Source: CBDCPI01 sp965220245
GTDB taxonomy: Bacteria > Chloroflexota > Dehalococcoidia > Lucifugimonadales > UBA3495
Direction: 5' to 3'
Assembly (NCBI GenBank): GCA_965220245.1
Contig: CBDCPI010000008.1
Coordinates: forward strand, 186,001 to 250,000
DNA length: 64,000 nucleotides
The notes beneath the pieces were generated by a model. It had not been told where the DNA came from, made no database searches, and saw only the letters and a program-made list of their open reading frames with translations. Position 1 is the stretch's first letter, and each line of letters starts with the position of its first letter. The translations under genes and the position numbers were made by a program. Positions 7,783 through 16,487 of this stretch are shown one piece after another.

Positions 7783-8756
7783 TGCCATCGGGCGCCGTGG
7801 CGAAAAGGCTGTTACTCTTAGCCGGAGTGGGTCTGGTGGTGCTGATGTTGGTGGGCTTGGTGCTGGGCGCCATCGGCACTGCTATCAGAGATAAAGACGG
7901 AACCCCCTACCTGGAACAGCCCCACATTCACCTTCCACCGCAACCGGTGTTTCCCGAGACTTCCCGCGCCAAGTTTCTAGGCCTCGACCACGAGGGCGAG
8001 GAAGAAACTGGGGCCGATCAGCATCTCAATCCCCTGGGAATGGGCGAGTTCGCCATTACCAACTCCCTCCTCTCCTCTTGGTTCGTCACCATAATCTTGA
8101 TTTTGTTCTTTATTTGGGGGGCCAGAAAGCGCTCGCTAATTCCGGGCCGCTTCCAAGGAATTCTCGAGGGCCTATTCGAAGGGGTCTTGGGGTTTTGCAG
8201 CAGTGTGTTGGGGCCCGACATGGCCCGCAAAGCCTTCCCCGTCGTGGCCACTATTTTCTTCTTCGTACTGTTCAACGCTTGGCTATCGTTGTTGCCCTTC
8301 TACCACTTCTTTGGCTTTAAGGACGACGGCGGGCACCTGCTGGTAGAGTTTTTCCGCTCCGCGGGCACCGATCTCAACATGCCCCTGGCCCTCGCCTTGG
8401 TCTCCTTCGTCTTTGTGGAGTATTGGGGCTTGCGGGTCCACGGCTTTGGTTACTTCAAAAAATTCTTCGCCTTGGGGAATTTGCTGCGGGGCCGCCCGTC
8501 CGGGCTAATCGACGCCTTCGTGGGTTTCCTTGAAGGCATAAGCGAGCTAGTCCGGGTCGTTAGCTTCACCTTCAGGCTGTTTGGCAACATGACGGCCGGT
8601 GAGATCCTGGTAGTGATGATTACCTTCTTGGTCCCCTTCGTAGCCACCCAGTTTGTGTTTGGGTTGGAGTTGCTGGTGGGGCTAATCCAAGCGGTTATCT
8701 TCGCCAGCCTCACGGTGGTCTTCCTGTCAGTAGCCGTCCGGCACGAGGAACACTAG
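7782..8756 (+). CDS. atpB: ATP synthase F0 subunit a
   Basis: A 324-residue integral membrane protein forming the proton half-channels of F0. The essential arginine is R265 in SFTFRLFGNMTAGE, equivalent to E. coli aR210. Five to six hydrophobic helices follow an N-terminal anchor (residues 8-33) and a long Pro-rich extramembrane stretch (35-85), making it longer than the E. coli protein. The start is GTG at 7782, overlapping the atpZ-like stop. Confidence 0.95.
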   Translation: MPSGAVAKRLLLLAGVGLVVLMLVGLVLGAIGTAIRDKDGTPYLEQPHIHLPPQPVFPETSRAKFLGLDHEGEEETGADQHLNPLGMGEFAITNSLLSSWFVTIILILFFIWGARKRSLIPGRFQGILEGLFEGVLGFCSSVLGPDMARKAFPVVATIFFFVLFNAWLSLLPFYHFFGFKDDGGHLLVEFFRSAGTDLNMPLALALVSFVFVEYWGLRVHGFGYFKKFFALGNLLRGRPSGLIDAFVGFLEGISELVRVVSFTFRLFGNMTAGEILVVMITFLVPFVATQFVFGLELLVGLIQAVIFASLTVVFLSVAVRHEEH

Positions 8757-8825
8757 CTTGGCGCCTCTAGCGCAATTGTAGCTTTTATGCGGAATCAATC
8801 GGACCCAATAGGAGGATAACGGGAA

Positions 8826-9095
8826 ATGGATCTGGTCCTTTTGTTAAGTGCGGAAGCCGCCGAAAAATTTCAGGAGATCGGCAAGTTCATCGGAGCGGGT
8901 CTAGCAATTGGCTTAGGCGTTGTCGGGCCTGGTATCGGTATCGGCATTTTGGGGTCCGGGGCGATGGGCGCTATCGGCCGAAATCCTGAGGCAGCAGGAT
9001 CGATCACAACCAACATGATTCTGGCGATCGCGTTCGCCGAGGCGTTGGGCATCTACTCCTTGATTGTGGCGGTTATCCTGTTGTTCGTGGTTTAA
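8826..9095 (+). CDS. atpE: ATP synthase F0 subunit c
   Basis: An 89-residue hairpin of two membrane helices forming the rotor ring. The polar loop is RNP (residues 52-54) and the ion-binding acid is E72 in AIAFAEALGIY. The position occupied by Gln in Na+-binding rings is isoleucine (GPGIGIG, I39), and E72 is followed by Ala rather than Ser/Thr, so proton coupling is predicted. AGGAGG at 8810-8815 is a strong ribosome site, as expected for a subunit needed in many copies. Confidence 0.95.
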   Translation: MDLVLLLSAEAAEKFQEIGKFIGAGLAIGLGVVGPGIGIGILGSGAMGAIGRNPEAAGSITTNMILAIAFAEALGIYSLIVAVILLFVV

Positions 9096-9145
9096 CGCGC
9101 CGGTCCTGTGTTACAAAGGGCGCGGGCGAATAGGAGCTATCGCTG

Positions 9146-9721
9146 TTGGCAATTTTGACGGGACTATCCAGTTTCATTTCCCAATTGGGGTCGTCGGCCC
9201 CATTATTGGGTATATCGGACCTGGGGATAAACGGCCCCAGCCTGATTGCGTACCTCATCAACTTCGTGTTGTTGCTGGCCATCCTGACGCTGTTTGCTTA
9301 CAAGCCGTTGATGCGGGTGTTGGACCAGCGGTCGGAGCGGATTAGGGAGAGCCTGGAGGCCGCCGACCGGGCGCGGGAAGAAGCAACCAGTTCCCGGGAA
9401 ACCATCGAGGAGCAGCTAAACGAGGCCCGCCGGGAGGGACAGCGGTTGCTGGACCAAGCCCGCGAAGCCTCCGAGCGGTTTCGCGGCGAGGAAATGGACC
9501 GGGCCCGCCAAGAGGCGGAGTCTTTCGTCGACCGGGCTAGGTCCGACATCCAGCGGGAACGGGATGCTGCTATTCAAGAGGTAAGGTCCAACTTCGGCGA
9601 CTTGGCTATCACCGCAGCAGAACGGGTAATCCGGCGGTCTCTCGACCGGCAGGCCCACGAGGACCTGATCTCCCAGGTCTTGGAGGAAGGAGAGAGGGCG
9701 TCCGGAAGGCCCAGAGGTTAA
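9146..9721 (+). CDS. atpF: ATP synthase F0 subunit b
   Basis: A 191-residue peripheral stalk subunit. It has one membrane helix (about residues 33-52, LIAYLINFVLLLAILTLFAY) followed by a long charged coiled coil to residue 150 and a short delta-binding tail. The start is TTG 9146 with AGGAG at 9132-9136, 9 nt upstream. Lies between atpE and atpH as usual. Confidence 0.92.
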   Translation: MAILTGLSSFISQLGSSAPLLGISDLGINGPSLIAYLINFVLLLAILTLFAYKPLMRVLDQRSERIRESLEAADRAREEATSSRETIEEQLNEARREGQRLLDQAREASERFRGEEMDRARQEAESFVDRARSDIQRERDAAIQEVRSNFGDLAITAAERVIRRSLDRQAHEDLISQVLEEGERASGRPRG

Positions 9722-9727
9722 GCACCG

Positions 9728-10270
9728 ATGCCATCATTGACGGTCTCGGGCAAGCGGTACGCTCAGGCAATGTTCGAACTGGCCTTGGAGCAGGACCAAC
9801 TCGACCAGTGGGAAGTCGACTTAGACTTAGTCAACGGTGTGTTTCAAGACGAGGAGTTTAGGGCACTACTGAAACACGCCGATGTGCCTATCGCTAACAA
9901 GCTGAGGGCCACCGGCGCGGTGCTCGCGGACGTGCATCCCTTGGTAAAAAACATGGTGGACTTGCTGGTTGCCAAAGGGCTGGCGGATGTGGTCGGCGAC
10001 TTGCGGGACGCTTATGGCGCGCTGCTCGATGAACACCGGGGGCGCCAACGGGTGCAAGTTACTTCGGCGGTCCAGTTGGAGCCGACAGAGTTGGAGCGAG
10101 TTACCCGGTTCGTGGCCGATTTGGTCCGCAAAGAGGTGGTGGTTTCCACCAATGTCGACGACTCCATCCTGGGCGGCGTGGTCATCCAAATCGGCGACCG
10201 GCTTTTGGACGGGAGTACCCGCGCCCGGTTGGACTCTCTGCGTAATCAGATGCACTCGGGGGCGGTCTAG
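9728..10270 (+). CDS. atpH: ATP synthase F1 subunit delta
   Basis: A 180-residue OSCP/delta subunit that joins the b stalk to the alpha3beta3 head. The N-terminal helical domain begins KRYAQAMFELALEQ, and the C-terminal segment DDSILGGVVIQIGDRLLDGS is the family hallmark. It starts 6 nt after atpF. Confidence 0.93.
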   Translation: MPSLTVSGKRYAQAMFELALEQDQLDQWEVDLDLVNGVFQDEEFRALLKHADVPIANKLRATGAVLADVHPLVKNMVDLLVAKGLADVVGDLRDAYGALLDEHRGRQRVQVTSAVQLEPTELERVTRFVADLVRKEVVVSTNVDDSILGGVVIQIGDRLLDGSTRARLDSLRNQMHSGAV

Positions 10271-10295
10271 CGGGCTGGTTGATGGCTGGCTTGCC

Positions 10296-10322
10296 CTTCG
10301 ACTTCGACAAGCTCAGGGGAAG
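10296..10322 (+). repeat. Dispersed repeat fragment (CTTCGACAAGCTCAGG type)
   Basis: CTTCGACTTCGACAAGCTCA lies in the 140-nt atpH-atpA spacer. The same module occurs near 17289, 35387, 54052 (reverse) and 54117 (reverse), always outside genes. Confidence 0.6.
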
Positions 10323-10413
10323 GTCGGCCAGGTTGAACACGGAGAACGGCCTGCGGCATCAAGGGTAGGCAGGAACATCCGAATCGAAATGGAACACTTG
10401 AGGAGTAACGCCG

Positions 10414-11925
10414 ATGGCGATTAGGGGACAGGAAATCGTATCTCTAATCAAACGGCAGATTGAAGAGTTTGGCGGCGACCTGACTCTGGTGGACGTTGGA
10501 ACGGTGGTGCGGGTCGGCGACGGCATTGCCAGCATTCAGGGTCTACAGGGAGTCCGGTCCAATGAACTCTTAGACTTCGGCAACGACATTCTGGGTCTGG
10601 CGTTGAATCTGGAAGCCGACTTGGTGGGCGCCGCCATCTTGGGCGACCCCAACGCGGTGAAAGAAGGTGACCGGGTCCGGTCCACCGGGCGGATCATTGA
10701 GGTCCCGGTGGGAGAAGGACTCATAGGCCGGGTAGTCGACCCCATGGGCCGGCCGCTGGACGGCAAGGGCCCTGTCAATACTACCGCCACCGCCCCGGTG
10801 GAACGCATAGCCCCCAACGTCGTGGCCCGGCAGTCAGTGGACACTCCGGTCCAGACGGGAATCAAGGCCATCGACGCCATGATTCCCATCGGCCGCGGCC
10901 AGCGAGAACTTATCATCGGGGACCGTTCTACAGGCAAGACCGCCATTGCTCTGGACGCCATCATCAACCAGAAGGGCGGCGACCTGACCTGCATCTACGT
11001 CGCCATCGGCCAAAAACAGGGCAAAGTGGCCCAAGTGGTTACTACCCTGGAAGAAAACGATGCGATGACCCACACCATAGTAATCAGCGCTGGCGCTTCC
11101 GAGTCGGCCCCGTTGCAATACATCGCGCCCTACGCGGGTTGCACCATGGGCGAAGCCTTTATGGACCAAGGCAAGGAAGTGCTCATCGTTTACGATGACC
11201 TGACCAAGCACGCTTGGGCCTATCGCCAGATGTCGTTGCTACTGCGCCGGCCCGCCGGACGGGAGGCTTATCCCGGAGACATCTTTTACCTGCACAGCCG
11301 TCTGCTGGAGCGGTCGGCCAAACTGGACCAAGCCAACGGCGGCGGCTCCTTAACCGCGTTACCGATAATCGAGACCCAGGCAGGCGACGTGTCGGCCTAC
11401 ATTCCGACCAACGTTATCTCCATCACCGACGGCCAGATATACTTGGAGCCGGAGTTGTTTAACACCGGCATCCGGCCAGCGGTAAACGTTGGTCTTTCGG
11501 TGTCCCGGGTGGGCGGCGCGGCCCAGAGCCGGGCAATCCGGCGGGTTGCCGGCCGGCTGCGGCTGGACTTGGCCCAGTACCGGGAGTTGGCTACCTTTGC
11601 TCAGTTTGGGACCGCCGATTTGGATGCGTCGACTCGGGCCCAGCTAGCCCGCGGCCAGTTGGCCACCGAGATACTCAAGCAACCCCAGTACCAACCTCTG
11701 CCCCTAGAGCAAGAGGTTATGATTCTGTTCGCGGTCAACGCCGGGCTCATCCAGGACTTACCATTGGACCGCTGTGCCGACTTCCAGGAACAATTGCTGC
11801 GCTACTTGAGCAGCACCCACCCGGACATATCACAAACGATTGCCGAGACTGGAGACCTGACCGAGGAGATAGAAGGCCGGTTAACCCAGGCCATCAACGA
11901 TTTCAAGGGGTCCTTCGGCTTGTAG
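10414..11925 (+). CDS. atpA: ATP synthase F1 subunit alpha
   Basis: A 503-residue non-catalytic nucleotide-binding subunit of F1. Residues 1-90 form the beta-barrel, and the P-loop is GDRSTGKT (169-176). In most alpha subunits that P-loop reads GDRQTGKT, so Ser replaces Gln172 here. VISAGASESAPLQYIAPYAG and the C-terminal helical domain are normal. AGGAG at 10401-10405 supports the ATG. It is followed by a 114-nt spacer and a non-atp gene. Confidence 0.96.
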   Translation: MAIRGQEIVSLIKRQIEEFGGDLTLVDVGTVVRVGDGIASIQGLQGVRSNELLDFGNDILGLALNLEADLVGAAILGDPNAVKEGDRVRSTGRIIEVPVGEGLIGRVVDPMGRPLDGKGPVNTTATAPVERIAPNVVARQSVDTPVQTGIKAIDAMIPIGRGQRELIIGDRSTGKTAIALDAIINQKGGDLTCIYVAIGQKQGKVAQVVTTLEENDAMTHTIVISAGASESAPLQYIAPYAGCTMGEAFMDQGKEVLIVYDDLTKHAWAYRQMSLLLRRPAGREAYPGDIFYLHSRLLERSAKLDQANGGGSLTALPIIETQAGDVSAYIPTNVISITDGQIYLEPELFNTGIRPAVNVGLSVSRVGGAAQSRAIRRVAGRLRLDLAQYRELATFAQFGTADLDASTRAQLARGQLATEILKQPQYQPLPLEQEVMILFAVNAGLIQDLPLDRCADFQEQLLRYLSSTHPDISQTIAETGDLTEEIEGRLTQAINDFKGSFGL

Positions 11926-12039
11926 CCTTGGTGAGGTAGGTCGACGATATGGTCAAGGTTTTTCTTACCCATACTACCTTGAGTCCCGGATAGAATTCAT
12001 CCACGAACAAAAACTTGTTTGATAGTCCAGTCCTGAAGA

Positions 12040-12423
12040 GTGAAGATAGTGGTTAATCAGGCAAGGGGCCCAGATGCCCTAGACGCCTACCGGCGCAATA
12101 GCAGGGAATTTCTGTCCAAAGGTGAAGGAGCGCTGGATGAGGGGGACTTGCTCCAAGCTTCAGAAAAGTTTTGGGGAGCGTCAGCCCACATGGTGAAGGC
12201 TGTGGCCACGCGAAAGGGGTGGGAGCATTCTAACCACGGGCATCTATTTCAAGCTGTTAACCGTTTAGCGTCGGAAACCCAAAACGATGAATTACGGTCC
12301 CTCTTCTTGACGGCCGGCCAGCTACACACCAATTTCTACGAAAACTGGCTGCCCCATGAAATGGTGAGGGCCGGAGGTGAGCGAGTTAAGTTGTTATTGG
12401 AACGGCTAGAACGCGCTCTTTGA
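12040..12423 (+). CDS. PaREP1/HEPN-like protein inserted in the atp operon
   Basis: A 127-residue soluble, helix-rich protein between atpA and atpG, in operon orientation, 10 nt before atpG. The conserved core (residues 20-125) contains QASEKFWGA, KGWEHSNHGHLF and HTNFYENWLP, shared with the partial gene at 1-385. This is the PaREP1/PaREP8 type pattern, related to HEPN domains; no R-x4-6-H RNase motif is clear, so activity is unknown. The GTG start at 12040 is uncertain because the first 16 residues have no counterpart. It is not a known ATP synthase component. Confidence 0.75.
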   Translation: MKIVVNQARGPDALDAYRRNSREFLSKGEGALDEGDLLQASEKFWGASAHMVKAVATRKGWEHSNHGHLFQAVNRLASETQNDELRSLFLTAGQLHTNFYENWLPHEMVRAGGERVKLLLERLERAL

Positions 12424-12433
12424 GTGTAAGAAA

Positions 12434-13297
12434 ATGCCCAGCGTTAGGGACATAAGGCGCCGCATCCGCAGCGTGCAAAACACCGGCAAAGTCACCAATG
12501 CCATGTCGCTAATTGCCGCGTCCAAGATGCGGCGGGCGCAGATGGCAGTGACCCAAGGGCGGCCCTTCGCCGAGAAGATCCAGGAGGTCATAGCCCACTT
12601 GGCGGCTCAACCCGGCGAAGAAGGCGCGGCTCCCCACGCGCTATTGCAGGAGCGGTCCGTGCAGCGCATAGGAGTTCTGGTGATCAGCCCGGACCGGGGT
12701 TTGTGCGGCGGAATGCACGCCAACCTCAACCGGCGGGTGGCCCAGTTTATCTTGGACCAACAGGCGCCCGCCCGCGTAATTGTCGTTGGGCGTAAGGGCC
12801 GCGATTTTATGGTCCGCTACGGGCAGGACGTGAAGGCGGTGTTCACCGACATGGGCGAGCAGCCGGTCTTGGCCGACACCACGGCCGTTTCGCGCATGGT
12901 CATCGATTCTTACACCGAAGAGGACGTGGACGAAGTGTACTTGGCTTACACCAGGTACGTGTCCATCCTTTCCCAGCAACCGGCGGTGGAGAAGCTCTTG
13001 CCGGTGACTCCGGCGGCGCTGACGGCGGGAGAGCGGGTAGGCTATATCTACGAGCCGGACAACCTGGCGGTGTTAGGCAGCCTGCTGCCCAGGTTTGTGG
13101 AGATGGAAGTTTACCACGCTTTGCTGGAGTCCATCGCCAGCGAGCAGTCGGCCCGCATGGTGGCCATGCGCAGCGCCACTGACAACGCCAATGGCTTGGT
13201 GGACGATCTGACTCTGGTGATGAATAAACTCCGCCAAGACAGCATTACCAACGAATTGCTGGACTTAGTGGGCGGGCAAGTAGCTCTGGAAGGCTGA
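12434..13297 (+). CDS. atpG: ATP synthase F1 subunit gamma
   Basis: A 287-residue central rotor shaft. The N-terminal helix reads RDIRRRIRSVQNTGKVTNAM and the C-terminal helix contains MRSATDNANGLVDDLTLVMNKLRQ, the two coiled-coil arms inside the head. DRGLCGGMHANLN in the middle is conserved. Length is normal. Confidence 0.95.
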   Translation: MPSVRDIRRRIRSVQNTGKVTNAMSLIAASKMRRAQMAVTQGRPFAEKIQEVIAHLAAQPGEEGAAPHALLQERSVQRIGVLVISPDRGLCGGMHANLNRRVAQFILDQQAPARVIVVGRKGRDFMVRYGQDVKAVFTDMGEQPVLADTTAVSRMVIDSYTEEDVDEVYLAYTRYVSILSQQPAVEKLLPVTPAALTAGERVGYIYEPDNLAVLGSLLPRFVEMEVYHALLESIASEQSARMVAMRSATDNANGLVDDLTLVMNKLRQDSITNELLDLVGGQVALEG

Positions 13298-13331
13298 GGC
13301 TGACACGGGACTTATCATCAAAAACTACACT

Positions 13332-13679
13332 GTGACCGGCGACAAGGACAGCGTCACGGTTCGAGCATTGCTCGACACCGGGGCCGGAGCTTCGTTCCTA
13401 CGGAAGGACATTGCCGAACGAGTAGGGACGGTTGTGGCGACCCCCACGCCGCAGCGCTTTACCCTGGCCGACGGGAAAGGGACTCTCACGGTGGACCAAG
13501 TTATTCATCTTGACGTTGCAATAGGCGACGTGTCGCTATTCTTCACCTTCCTGGTGATTGAGGAACTAGGCGAAGAGATGATTATCGGCGCCGACATGAT
13601 GCAGCGCTGGAAGATTCGGCTTGACCCCGAGAAAGAGGCCGTTTCTATCGACCCGATTGCCCTCCGGCTGAGGGTTTAG
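13332..13679 (+). CDS. Retropepsin-like (clan AA) aspartic protease inserted in the atp operon
   Basis: A 115-residue single-domain protein with the aspartyl motif LLDTGAGASFL (catalytic D15) and the second hydrophobic-hydrophobic-Gly signature IIGADMM near residue 94. This is the architecture of bacterial clan AA proteases, which act as dimers. It sits between atpG and atpD in operon orientation. The GTG 13332 start is tentative: the frame is open upstream (codons for GLIIKNYT) but has no standard start after the atpG stop. Substrate unknown; no signal peptide. Confidence 0.75.
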   Translation: MTGDKDSVTVRALLDTGAGASFLRKDIAERVGTVVATPTPQRFTLADGKGTLTVDQVIHLDVAIGDVSLFFTFLVIEELGEEMIIGADMMQRWKIRLDPEKEAVSIDPIALRLRV

Positions 13680-13717
13680 AATAACATAGAGGTACGCCCT
13701 AACTTCAGGAGAGGTTT

Positions 13718-15115
13718 ATGGCCACCGGAAAGATTGTGCAAATAATCGGCACCGTCGTGGACGTGGAATTTGCCCCGGGGCAACTCCCCAATCTCTTCGA
13801 CGCACTGACAGTGGACAACGCCGGAGAACAACTGGTCCTCGAGGTCCAGCAGCACGTAGGCAACAACTGGGTGCGGTGTTTGGCCTTGGGGTCTACTGAT
13901 GGTCTGGGCCGCGGCTTTGACGTCGAAGACACCGGCCAGAAGGTTACCGTACCCGTGGGCCAAGAAACCCTGGGGCGCCTCTTTGACGTAAACGGGATTC
14001 CGTTGGACAACCTGGGACCCGTGGAGGCGGGCCAAAGCTGGCCCATCCACCGGGACGCACCGGGATTCGATGACCAGAACCCCTCTATCGAAATCCTGGA
14101 AACAGGAATCAAGGTCTTTGACTTGATTACTCCCTTTATGAAAGGGGGTAAAATCGGTGCTTATGGCGGCGCCGGGGTTGGTAAGACGGTAATCATTCAG
14201 GAGCTGATCCGGAACATTGGCGCCGTCCACCAAGGGGTGTCGGTCTTCGCCGGTGTCGGTGAGCGTTCCCGAGAAGGCAACGACCTGTGGCATGAGATGC
14301 AAGCCTCCGGCGTGCTGGCCAATACGGTGCTGGTGTTCGGGCAGATGAACGAGACACCCGGGGTCCGGGCGCGCATCGGCTTGACCGGTCTTACCATGTC
14401 GGAGTATTTCCGTGACGAAGAACACCAAGACGTGCTGTTGTTCATTGACAATATCTACCGCTATATCCTGGCCGGCATGGAAGTGTCGGCGCTGCTGGGC
14501 CGTATGCCCTCCGCCGTGGGTTACCAGCCAACGTTGAGCACGGAGATGGGCGCGCTTCAGGAGCGGATTACATCCACCAAGAGCGGTTCCATCACCTCGT
14601 TCCAAGCTATCTATGTCCCGGCCGACGACTACACCGACCCGGGCATTGTTACCACCTTTGGTCACTTGGACGGGGTGGTGTCTTTGGAACGGGCTTTGTC
14701 GGCCCAGGGCCTCTACCCGGCGGTGGACCCCTTGGCTTCCTACTCGCGCATTCTGGAGCCGCAGATCGTCGGAGACGAGCATTATCGGTTGGCCCGTGGC
14801 GTCCAACAAGTCCTGCAACGTTATAAGGACTTGCAAGACATCATAGCCATTTTGGGCATTGAGGAACTTTCTGAAGAAGACAAGCTGACCGTATTCCGGG
14901 CCCGTAAAATCCAACGCTTTTTGACCCAGCCTTTCTTCGTGGCTGAGGGCTTCACCAATCAACCCGGCAAGTACGTGCCGTTGCGAGACACGGTGCGGGG
15001 TTTCGCCGAGATTCTCGATGGGCAGCACGACGATCTGCCGGAGCAGGCCTTTTACATGGTGGGCACCATCGAGGAAGCTGTGGAAAAGGCCCAGCAAATG
15101 GCGGTTGGAGCCTAG
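13718..15115 (+). CDS. atpD: ATP synthase F1 subunit beta
   Basis: The 465-residue catalytic subunit. The P-loop is GGAGVGKT (150-157), the catalytic Glu segment is GVGERSREGNDL, and the DELSEED loop appears as EELSEED. AGGAGAGG at 13707-13714 is a strong ribosome site. Complete and normal in length. Confidence 0.97.
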   Translation: MATGKIVQIIGTVVDVEFAPGQLPNLFDALTVDNAGEQLVLEVQQHVGNNWVRCLALGSTDGLGRGFDVEDTGQKVTVPVGQETLGRLFDVNGIPLDNLGPVEAGQSWPIHRDAPGFDDQNPSIEILETGIKVFDLITPFMKGGKIGAYGGAGVGKTVIIQELIRNIGAVHQGVSVFAGVGERSREGNDLWHEMQASGVLANTVLVFGQMNETPGVRARIGLTGLTMSEYFRDEEHQDVLLFIDNIYRYILAGMEVSALLGRMPSAVGYQPTLSTEMGALQERITSTKSGSITSFQAIYVPADDYTDPGIVTTFGHLDGVVSLERALSAQGLYPAVDPLASYSRILEPQIVGDEHYRLARGVQQVLQRYKDLQDIIAILGIEELSEEDKLTVFRARKIQRFLTQPFFVAEGFTNQPGKYVPLRDTVRGFAEILDGQHDDLPEQAFYMVGTIEEAVEKAQQMAVGA

Positions 15116-15126
15116 AGGACTAAGCT

Positions 15127-15588
15127 ATGGCGCCGATGTTGCTGGAAATCATTACCGCCGAAAACCAAGTATACGGTGACGACGTCGACTTGATCGTAGC
15201 CCCGGGGATAGATGGGCAGTTGGGGATTCTGCCACACCATGCGCCGTTGATGACCATGCTGCAACCGGGTGAGATACTGGTGCGCAAGGACGGCGAAGAC
15301 ACCTACTTGGCCGTTACCGGCGGCTTCATGGAAGTCATCAGCAACAAAGTAACAATTTTGGCGGATGCATGCGAGCGGTCGGAGGAAATCGACGAGTCTA
15401 GGGCCCAAGCGGCGGTGGAGCGGGCCCGAGAGCGCCTTGCCAGCCAAACCAGCGATATGCAGTTGGAGCGCGCCCTTGGCTCCATGCGGCGGGCCCAAGT
15501 GCGTCTTAACGTGGTCCGGCGGCGGCGGGCCAGGGGAGGCGCTATCTCGCCCGGGACCGGAGACTCGGGACCAAGCGGGGGCGCTTGA
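15127..15588 (+). CDS. atpC: ATP synthase F1 subunit epsilon
   Basis: A 153-residue rotor-foot and regulatory subunit. The N-terminal beta-sandwich (residues 1-90) includes GIDGQLGILPHHAPLMTML, and a two-helix C-terminal domain follows. An extra Arg/Gly-rich tail of about 20 residues is present. ATG 15127 or ATG 15136 are both possible starts. This is the last gene of the operon. Confidence 0.93.
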   Translation: MAPMLLEIITAENQVYGDDVDLIVAPGIDGQLGILPHHAPLMTMLQPGEILVRKDGEDTYLAVTGGFMEVISNKVTILADACERSEEIDESRAQAAVERARERLASQTSDMQLERALGSMRRAQVRLNVVRRRRARGGAISPGTGDSGPSGGA

Positions 15589-15611
15589 CGCCCGGTAATA
15601 GCGCCTGAGCT

Positions 15612-16340
15612 TCAGTCATTGGACTCGCCCAAGTAGTAAGTCATCGACTGAAGGGCGATCACCGGATCGATGTTTCGGATTCTGACTCCCTCTTGGACTT
15701 GGGGTGAAGTCGGCGCGTAGTTGAGAATCGCCCTTACCCCGCATTGCACCAAGCGGTCAATCACTTCTTGGGCGTACACCACCGGCACTGCCACAATGGC
15801 GATGCTAATCTGATTCTTGGTGACTACATGGCCCATCTTTTCCATGGACTGAATGGTCAAGTCCCCAACCTGTTGGCCAACTAGGTCGGTGTTGGCGTCG
15901 AAAGCCGCCACCAAGTGAAAGCCGTCGGGAGTGAATCCAGGATAGCTGAGGATTGCCCGGCCCAACCGGCCAACGCCGATCACTGCCACGTTCCAATAGG
16001 AGTTGAGCCCTAGGATTTCCCTCAAACGGTCGTGCAGGTGGCGAACGCTGTACCCTCGGCCTTGCTTCCCGAACCGCCCAAAATAGCTCAGGTCCTTTCT
16101 GATTTGAGCGGGGGTGACTTGCAGTTTTCCCCCCAATTGCTGGGAGCTGACTACCTCGGCGCCCTCTTCCAATAGGAGGCTGAGGATGCGGACGTACTGG
16201 GGCAAGCGCGCGACCACTACCTCAGGCACATCGGACCGAGACTCGGGCGCAGATTGGGGACTTGCCGCCATGATCGTAGGCGCTCCTTCAATCCCTAAGC
16301 CAAGGCGAGTTATCGGCCCCATACCGGCGGAATCAAGCAA
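15612..16340 (-). CDS. rex: Redox-sensing transcriptional repressor Rex
   Basis: A 242-residue repressor that senses the NADH/NAD+ ratio. The N-terminal winged helix includes LPQYVRILSLLLEEGAEVVS and DLSYFGRFGKQGRGY. The NAD(H)-binding Rossmann segment shows VIGVGRLGRAI, followed by the domain-swapped C-terminal helix. The first 25-35 residues precede the conserved region, and an internal ATG (MAASPQ...) may be the real start. It converges with the ATP synthase operon, which Rex controls in some bacteria; no clear Rex operator is visible here. Confidence 0.9.
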   Translation of the reverse strand: MLDSAGMGPITRLGLGIEGAPTIMAASPQSAPESRSDVPEVVVARLPQYVRILSLLLEEGAEVVSSQQLGGKLQVTPAQIRKDLSYFGRFGKQGRGYSVRHLHDRLREILGLNSYWNVAVIGVGRLGRAILSYPGFTPDGFHLVAAFDANTDLVGQQVGDLTIQSMEKMGHVVTKNQISIAIVAVPVVYAQEVIDRLVQCGVRAILNYAPTSPQVQEGVRIRNIDPVIALQSMTYYLGESND

Positions 16341-16487
16341 ACCACCTTATAGGACTACAAATAGCCTATAGCCGACCCATTCCGCCTATAATCTATAATG
16401 ACATTTTAGATGCCGTCAAGGTATTTGTGAAAATTGGTGCGAATCACGCCGGATTGTAGCGGGTCAGGTTAGTCTAGGAGGTGGGTA

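Noticed and set aside
13676..15097. 473-codon open frame antisense to atpD
   Set aside because: Long antisense frames arise from codon bias in G+C-rich genes; atpD on the other strand is unambiguous.
16424..16446. TTGTGAA...GAATCAC near rex, considered as a Rex operator
   Set aside because: The half-sites are separated by 9 nt and the right half is degenerate, unlike the usual compact TTGTGAA-n-TTCACAA palindrome.
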